The notes beneath the pieces are model-generated. The model was not told the DNA's origin. It did no database searches and worked only from the letters and a program-made list of their open reading frames with translations. A stretch of DNA of 64,000 bases from Streptomyces actuosus. GTDB lineage: Bacteria; Actinomycetota; Actinomycetes; Streptomycetales; Streptomycetaceae. Both the position numbers and the translations under genes were made by a program. The DNA lies in assembly GCF_016921115.1 (NCBI RefSeq), contig NZ_JAFFZS010000016.1:119039-183038 (forward strand), in the 5' to 3' direction. Of the stretch, positions 60,058-64,000 are shown in pieces (the stretch's first letter is position 1; each line of letters begins with the position of its first letter).

Positions 60058-60446
60058 GCGGCTGCCCGGGTGCGGGAGGCGAGCTGGGGGAAGTCGTCCT
60101 CCCACACGGTGCGCACGGTGCGACCGACGAGTGTGCGCAGCACCGGCCACAGCTGGAGAAGCAGGTCCCGGTTGAGGTAGCGGGGCAGGTCGTCACGCAG
60201 GCCCTCGTGCAGGACGGTGCGGTACAAGCCCATGCGCTGGCGAGGCTTGCCCAGGTCGTACGACGTCATCCCGGACCAGGCCATGTGCAGCGATAGCTCC
60301 ACGACACCATGAGTCGGCCCTTGCAGCTGGTCCAGCGACTCCGGCAGACGGAGCCGGAACTTCTCCCGGCACAGCGCGAGGTCCTCGGCATCCGCGCCCG
60401 AGAGTTCCCCCGGCGCGGGTGCGCGATGCTGTGAGCTGGAGGCCAT
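60054..60446 (-). CDS. Hypothetical protein paired with the AbiEii-like gene
   Basis: A 130-residue soluble protein from ATG 60446: LCREKFRLRLPESLDQLQGP then THGVVELSLHMAWSGMTSYD, LGKPRQRMGLYRTVLHEGLR and DDLPRYLNRDLLLQLWPVLR. Its stop overlaps the nucleotidyltransferase start (GTGA), so they form a tight cassette. From memory, proteins of this kind accompany AbiEii-like nucleotidyltransferases in other Streptomyces, suggesting an antitoxin-like or partner role, but I cannot assign a function. This gene appears intact although its partner is broken. Confidence 0.65.
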   Translation of the reverse strand: MASSSQHRAPAPGELSGADAEDLALCREKFRLRLPESLDQLQGPTHGVVELSLHMAWSGMTSYDLGKPRQRMGLYRTVLHEGLRDDLPRYLNRDLLLQLWPVLRTLVGRTVRTVWEDDFPQLASRTRAAA

Positions 60447-60868
60447 GAGCCCATTATGGCGTCCGGAGAAGTGGCGCGGGGCATGATGAGCGAGTCGGCG
60501 GCTGGAGTGAGCGGGACGGAACCTGCCGGGGGAGCCGGTCGTGGCAGCTCGGCTGCCCCGAGTAGGCGGGACGGGCCGACAGCCGTGACGCTCGTTTGAC
60601 GCTCTGTCGTCCGCATGCTGTCTTCTCCGCCGAGGGCTGTCGACGGGTGTCCTCGGCCTTTCCAATGTAGTCATGGGGGCGGAGATCCACGCTTCCGGGC
60701 CCGTCCGGACCGGGCCGCCTTGCTCACCGTGCAGCACCGGAGTCGGCGCCGCCGAACCGGGCCGGGAGGCTGGGACGGGCTTCCCGGCTGACCCGATCGT
60801 CTGGCTTCCGCGCGTGTTGGAACGGGCGGGCCGGGCCGTCCGCTGCCATCGGGCTAGCGTCGACCGGC
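60447..60868. other. 422-bp interval upstream of the MFS gene
   Basis: No gene seen. It holds copy 2 of the TGACGCTC repeat and, next to the MFS start, TAGCGT (60855-60860) 8 nt before ATG 60869, a leaderless-type -10. Confidence 0.4.
60586..60604. repeat. Direct repeat TGACGCTC-N3-TGACGCTC (copy 2)
   Basis: Octamers at 60586-60593 and 60597-60604, same orientation and spacing as at 54544-54562. It lies about 140 bp upstream of the 130-residue gene. Confidence 0.9.
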
Positions 60869-62428
60869 ATGGGACGTGGAAGCAGCGGAGGTGGTGCCGT
60901 GCCGGCGGTCGGGTCGCCTGCCGGGGGAATGCCTCTGGCGATGGTCCTCGGGCTCTCCCTCGCCTTCACGGTCACGGTGGTCGACCCGTTGGTCCTCAGC
61001 CTGAACCTGGCCCAGGTGGACCGGGCCCTGCAGGTGCCGCCCCAGGCCGTCGGGCTGCTGAGCGGCGCCGCGACGTTGGTGATGGCCGCTTCCGTCCTCG
61101 CCGCGGGCAGCCTCGCGGACACCGTGGGGCTCAAGCGGCTGCTGATACGGGGACTGGTAGCCGTCACGGTCGTCAACGTGCTCTCCGCGTTCTCCCCCGG
61201 CTACGGATTCCTGCTGGCGATGCGGTTCCTGGACGGGCTGGGGATGACCGCTCTGCTGGGGGTGTCACTGGCCCTGCTGAAAGTGTCGGTGACCGAGGAG
61301 CAACGGCCGGCGGCCATCGGTGTCCTGATGGGCGTCGAGATGGTCCTGTGCGGGGTGATCCCCGCGTTCACGGGCTGGGCGGTGGCGGCCGTCGGCTGGC
61401 GGTTCCTGTTTCTGATCACCCCTGCGCTCGCCCTGGTCTCGCTGTGGTTGACGGCCCGGTACGTGCCGTCGACCCCCGCCCAGCAGGGCCGTCCCGTGGA
61501 CGTGACCGGTGTCAGCCTGATCGGAGCGGCCCTGTTGACCTTGGTCGTCGGTCTTGCTGCGGCGCAGAACGGCGTCTCCCGGCCCCAGACCTGGGTACCG
61601 CTGGTGATCAGTGCGGTCGCCGTCGTGCTCTACGTGCTGCATGCCCGCCGCACCGCCCAACCCGCCCTGGACCTGTCGCTGTTCCGCAGCGCACCGTTCA
61701 GTGTGGCCCTGGCGGCGGCGCTCACGCTGAACTTCCTGGGGGTCGGGCTCAGCTTTGTTCTGGGGCAGTTCGGCAGCGTGGTGCTGAGGCTGTCCCCCGA
61801 GAAGATCGGCCTGTTGTACCTGCCCGGCACGCTTCTCGTCGCCGGCGCCGTGATCCTGGCCGGGCGCCTGGTCGGGAAGTACAGTCCCCGGCCGGTGATG
61901 GTCACCGGTCTGCTCGTGATGGCGGCGAGCGGTCTGCTGCTGGCCGGCACCGTCAGTCCCACGATGGCGCTGTGGCTGCTCGTGCTGGCCACATGGCTGA
62001 CCAACCTGGGAGCGCTGGTCACCTCCACAGCGGTGTCCGAGACGGTCCTCGCCCAGGCACCGCCGGGGCGGTCCGGCACGGTGGCCTCCGTGCAGATGGC
62101 CTTCGGGATGACCGGCTCGGCACTCGGGCCCACCGTCTATCTCCTGCTCTTCGACTTCTTCTTCCAGCGGAGCTGGCTGGCGGACGCGCAGTCACGCGAT
62201 CTGTCCGTGGACGAGGCCCAGCAGTCCGTGGATGCCGTGCGCAGTGCGATGGCACAGAACGTCGGCGGCGTCTACGATCCGAACCTGCTCCGCCAGGCTT
62301 CCGGACTCAGCCTCGGGCTGGACTTCACCCAGGCGCTGCAACTCACCATGCTGCTGGTCAGCTTCCTGCCGCTCATGGTGGCGGGACTGGCTTTCGTGCC
62401 GCCGCCACGCCGCAGGGCACCCCGGTAG
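60869..62428 (+). CDS. MFS transporter, 14-helix drug-efflux (DHA2) type
   Basis: A 519-residue polytopic protein from ATG 60869. Fourteen hydrophobic segments are suggested by its length and pattern. MFS motif A appears as GSLADTVGLKRLLIRGL, and motif C-like GVEMVLCGVIPAFTGWAVAA follows. Many DHA2 members export antibiotics or antiseptics. The start appears leaderless (TAGCGT 8 nt upstream). No regulator gene is adjacent. A group II intron ends 9 bp past its stop on the opposite strand. Confidence 0.88.
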   Translation: MGRGSSGGGAVPAVGSPAGGMPLAMVLGLSLAFTVTVVDPLVLSLNLAQVDRALQVPPQAVGLLSGAATLVMAASVLAAGSLADTVGLKRLLIRGLVAVTVVNVLSAFSPGYGFLLAMRFLDGLGMTALLGVSLALLKVSVTEEQRPAAIGVLMGVEMVLCGVIPAFTGWAVAAVGWRFLFLITPALALVSLWLTARYVPSTPAQQGRPVDVTGVSLIGAALLTLVVGLAAAQNGVSRPQTWVPLVISAVAVVLYVLHARRTAQPALDLSLFRSAPFSVALAAALTLNFLGVGLSFVLGQFGSVVLRLSPEKIGLLYLPGTLLVAGAVILAGRLVGKYSPRPVMVTGLLVMAASGLLLAGTVSPTMALWLLVLATWLTNLGALVTSTAVSETVLAQAPPGRSGTVASVQMAFGMTGSALGPTVYLLLFDFFFQRSWLADAQSRDLSVDEAQQSVDAVRSAMAQNVGGVYDPNLLRQASGLSLGLDFTQALQLTMLLVSFLPLMVAGLAFVPPPRRRAPR

Positions 62429-62436
62429 AGGGGCCT

Positions 62437-62496
62437 GTTGAGTCGGCACGGAGCGCGGTGCCGGTGTTGCCACCGGTCCGTTTCTCCGTGCCGCTC
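62437..62496 (-). ncRNA. Group II intron domain VI
   Basis: On the RNA strand GAG + CGGCACGGAG (62496-62484) pairs with CUCCGUGCCG-A-CUC (62453-62440), leaving one bulged A at 62443. That A is 7 nt from the inferred 3' end, the usual branch-point place. The apex is CCGGUG-GCAA-CACCGG with a GNRA loop. Confidence 0.82.
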
Positions 62497-62499
62497 GCC

Positions 62500-62533
62500 G
62501 AACCCGGCGTACCCGTCTCCGAGTACCGGGCTC
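62500..62533 (-). ncRNA. Group II intron domain V
   Basis: Exactly 34 nt: lower stem GAGCCCG/CGGGUUC, a 2-nt GC bulge, upper stem GUACUCG/CGGGUAC, GAGA tetraloop. The catalytic AGC triad occupies positions 2-4. Confidence 0.9.
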
Positions 62534-62550
62534 TCCACGGACTGTGCCGT

Positions 62551-63945
62551 TCAGGCGTGGTTGGGGCGGGTCCAGGGGTTGGGGATCGTGTTGCCTCTGT
62601 AGCGGTAGCGGGTGACCGTCACCGCCTGGAGGTCGAACAGTTCGACCCCGTCTGCCGAGAGCTTTTGCCACCGTCCGTTGCGGTCGGTGAAGCGTCGGCG
62701 GACGTCCTTCCACTTCCAGCGGTGCAGCGCCATCCACCAGCTGATCACCCGGTGCCACGTGAAACTGGCCAGGGAGCTCAGGGCGGCTTTGCAGACCGCG
62801 TGCTTGAAGTAGTTGGCCCAGCCGCGCATGATCTGGTTGAGCCTGATCAGCACGTCCCTGGGGTTCTGCTGCGATGTTCTGTTCGTCAGGGCACGGATCT
62901 TGTCCTTTAGCTGCCGGATGGGCCGGTCAGCGATGAAGGTGTAGACGTGCCACTTGTCCGTTCCTCGCTTGCGGCGCCACTGGATGCGGAACCCCAAGAA
63001 GTCGAACCCGTCGGACATGTGCACCACCTGCGTCTTCGCCTCGGAGAGACGAAGACCGAGCGGTTGCAGCACGTCGGCGATGTCCTCGCGCAGCGCCTCA
63101 ACGTCGTCATGTGTGCCGTCGACCAGAACCACGAGATCGTCCGCGTAGCGGACGATTCGCCAGTTCGGACGTCCAGCGGAACGGCGACGCCTGCGCAGGT
63201 GGCTGGTGGCCATCTCCCCGCCCGGCTCCCAGGGCCCGGTCAGGCGCTCGTCGAGCGCCGACAGGGCGATGTTCGCCAGCAGCGGGGAGAGGATGCCGCC
63301 CTGCGGGGTGCCGGTGAGAGTGTCCTCGCGGCTGTTGTCCTCGGTGAGGACGCCGGCCTTGAGGAACGCCTTGATCAGCCGCAACACGCGCTTGTCCTTG
63401 ACCCGCTCGCGCACCCGGTCCATCAGGGCCGTGTGGTCGATCGAGTCGAAGCACGCCTCGATGTCCGCGTCCAGGACCCAGCGGTAGCCGTGGGTGCCGT
63501 AGAAGTGGATCTCAGCGATCGCGTCGTGTGCCCGCCGCAGGGGCCGGAAGCCGTAGGAGACCGGCTTGAACTCGGCCTCGAAGATCGGCTCCAGCACCAG
63601 CTTGAGGGCCGCCTGGACCACGCGGTCGGTGATGGTCGGAATGCCAAGGCTTCTGACCTTGCCCGAACCGCCCGGCTTGGGGATCTTGCGCTCGCGCACC
63701 GGCAGCGGGCGGAACTCACCCGATTTAAGTACGTGCCGAAGATCCTCCAGGAACCCGTAGGAGCCAATCTCTTGCTCGACGTTGACGGCCGTGAGGCCGT
63801 CCACTCCGGGCGTTTTGGCCCCCTTGTTTCCCGCGACCCGTTCGAACGCCACCAGGAGCGTCGCCGGGTCGCACAACACCGGTAGGCCGCTGGCGAGGTG
63901 TCGCGTTTCCACGGTCCTTTTCCAGCGGCCCCCGGTCCGAACCAC
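62551..63945 (-). CDS. ltrA: Group II intron reverse transcriptase/maturase
   Basis: A 464-residue intron-encoded protein from GTG 63945, with AAGGTG 5 nt upstream. RT domain motifs: LLVAFERVAGNKGAKTPGVD, RSLGIPTITDRVVQAALKLV, YGFRPLRRAHDAIA, the active site VRYADDLVV (Asp pair at 269-270), and FDFLGFRIQWRR. The maturase (X) domain follows (DVLIRLNQIMRGWANYFKHA). No HNH endonuclease domain is visible; the protein ends NPWTRPNHA shortly after the X domain. It helps splice the intron RNA and reverse-transcribe it during retrohoming. The frame is uninterrupted, so the element may be active. Confidence 0.92.
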   Translation of the reverse strand: MVRTGGRWKRTVETRHLASGLPVLCDPATLLVAFERVAGNKGAKTPGVDGLTAVNVEQEIGSYGFLEDLRHVLKSGEFRPLPVRERKIPKPGGSGKVRSLGIPTITDRVVQAALKLVLEPIFEAEFKPVSYGFRPLRRAHDAIAEIHFYGTHGYRWVLDADIEACFDSIDHTALMDRVRERVKDKRVLRLIKAFLKAGVLTEDNSREDTLTGTPQGGILSPLLANIALSALDERLTGPWEPGGEMATSHLRRRRRSAGRPNWRIVRYADDLVVLVDGTHDDVEALREDIADVLQPLGLRLSEAKTQVVHMSDGFDFLGFRIQWRRKRGTDKWHVYTFIADRPIRQLKDKIRALTNRTSQQNPRDVLIRLNQIMRGWANYFKHAVCKAALSSLASFTWHRVISWWMALHRWKWKDVRRRFTDRNGRWQKLSADGVELFDLQAVTVTRYRYRGNTIPNPWTRPNHA

Positions 63946-64000
63946 GCGGGCACCTTTCGGTGCACGTAGCTCTCCAGTGACTACTCCGTTAATAGCGCGG

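Larger units (their letters stand above)
62437..64000 (-). mobile_element. Group II intron, 3' part (5' end beyond the window)
   Basis: The minus strand carries, in 5'-3' order, the reverse transcriptase gene, a 34-nt domain V and a domain VI with bulged adenosine, ending near 62437. The 5' GUGYG end and domains I-III must lie beyond 64000. The element sits just after the MFS stop codon on the opposite strand. Confidence 0.88.

Noticed and set aside
60673..62910. 745-codon plus-strand frame over the MFS gene
   Set aside because: Out of frame with the transporter at 60869-62428, which has membrane helices and family motifs.
1..64000. CRISPR arrays, tRNA and rRNA genes
   Set aside because: Looked for evenly spaced repeats and cloverleaf or rRNA signatures on both strands and found none.

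Overview
The window is a very GC-rich, gene-dense stretch of Streptomyces chromosome. The evidence is the strong third-position GC bias (hence long antisense shadow frames), many GTG/TTG starts, 1- and 4-bp stop/start overlaps, and a run of typical Streptomyces markers: a second topoisomerase pair (parE/parC, also called gyrB2/gyrA2), ptsH with a DasR-type site, sepH, cutRS, dut, and actinobacterial DUF families (7455, 485, 5998, 6082, 4193, 3093, 3710, 3159). From memory, the order matches the core region of S. coelicolor around SCO5821-SCO5870. I saw no tRNA, rRNA or CRISPR array.

Layout. 0-6.3 kb: end of a trypsin-like protease, a DUF7455 protein, parE, a relic of a LuxR-type helix-turn-helix, a DUF485 protein coupled to a sodium:solute (acetate-type) symporter, and a frameshifted ABC substrate-binding-protein relic. 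6.3-8.6 kb: a CitA/DcuS-type two-component system. 8.7-12.3 kb: an iron-box-controlled sucrase/ferredoxin-like protein, then two divergent citrate synthase genes, one carrying an N-terminal DNA-binding domain, with a nested dyad between them. 12.4-15.7 kb: small conserved proteins and a CobW GTPase. 16-21.5 kb: parC and a coupled pair of M16 peptidases. 21.6-30.2 kb: a ydaO-type (c-di-AMP) riboswitch before an M23 endopeptidase, a GntR regulator, ptsH, a GNAT/acyl-CoA-synthetase fusion acetyltransferase, a DUF5998-phosphodiesterase pair and thymidine kinase. 30.3-40 kb: a VOC protein, a sulfurtransferase, sepH, a membrane protein, an aldonolactone-oxidase-like flavoenzyme with an MFS transporter, ferrochelatase and an inositol-phosphatase-like enzyme. 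40.4-54.4 kb: cutRS, DUF4193, the thioesterase-dut-DUF3710 operon, an orphan ABC ATPase, an OB-fold/DUF3159 pair, two TrkA proteins, a KimA-like permease and a TRAM-domain RNA methyltransferase.

From about 54.4 kb the content turns accessory: an 800-bp gene-free stretch, a desaturase/ferredoxin-reductase operon divergent from a PucR-type regulator, a graveyard of truncated pieces (IS110 transposase, an unknown protein end, an AbiEii-like nucleotidyltransferase), an MFS transporter, and the 3' part of a group II intron, with reverse transcriptase and recognisable domains V and VI, running off the right edge.

Themes. Potassium/c-di-AMP: the ydaO riboswitch, two RCK proteins and a KimA-like transporter lie within 31 kb. 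Regulation readable in the DNA: an iron box fused to a leaderless start, a DasR site before ptsH, a concentric dyad between the citrate synthases, and paired dyads at the PucR/reductase junction. Several genes show a TANNNT box 6-8 nt before the start codon, suggesting leaderless mRNAs. Family assignments are from reading translated sequence; no database search was possible.
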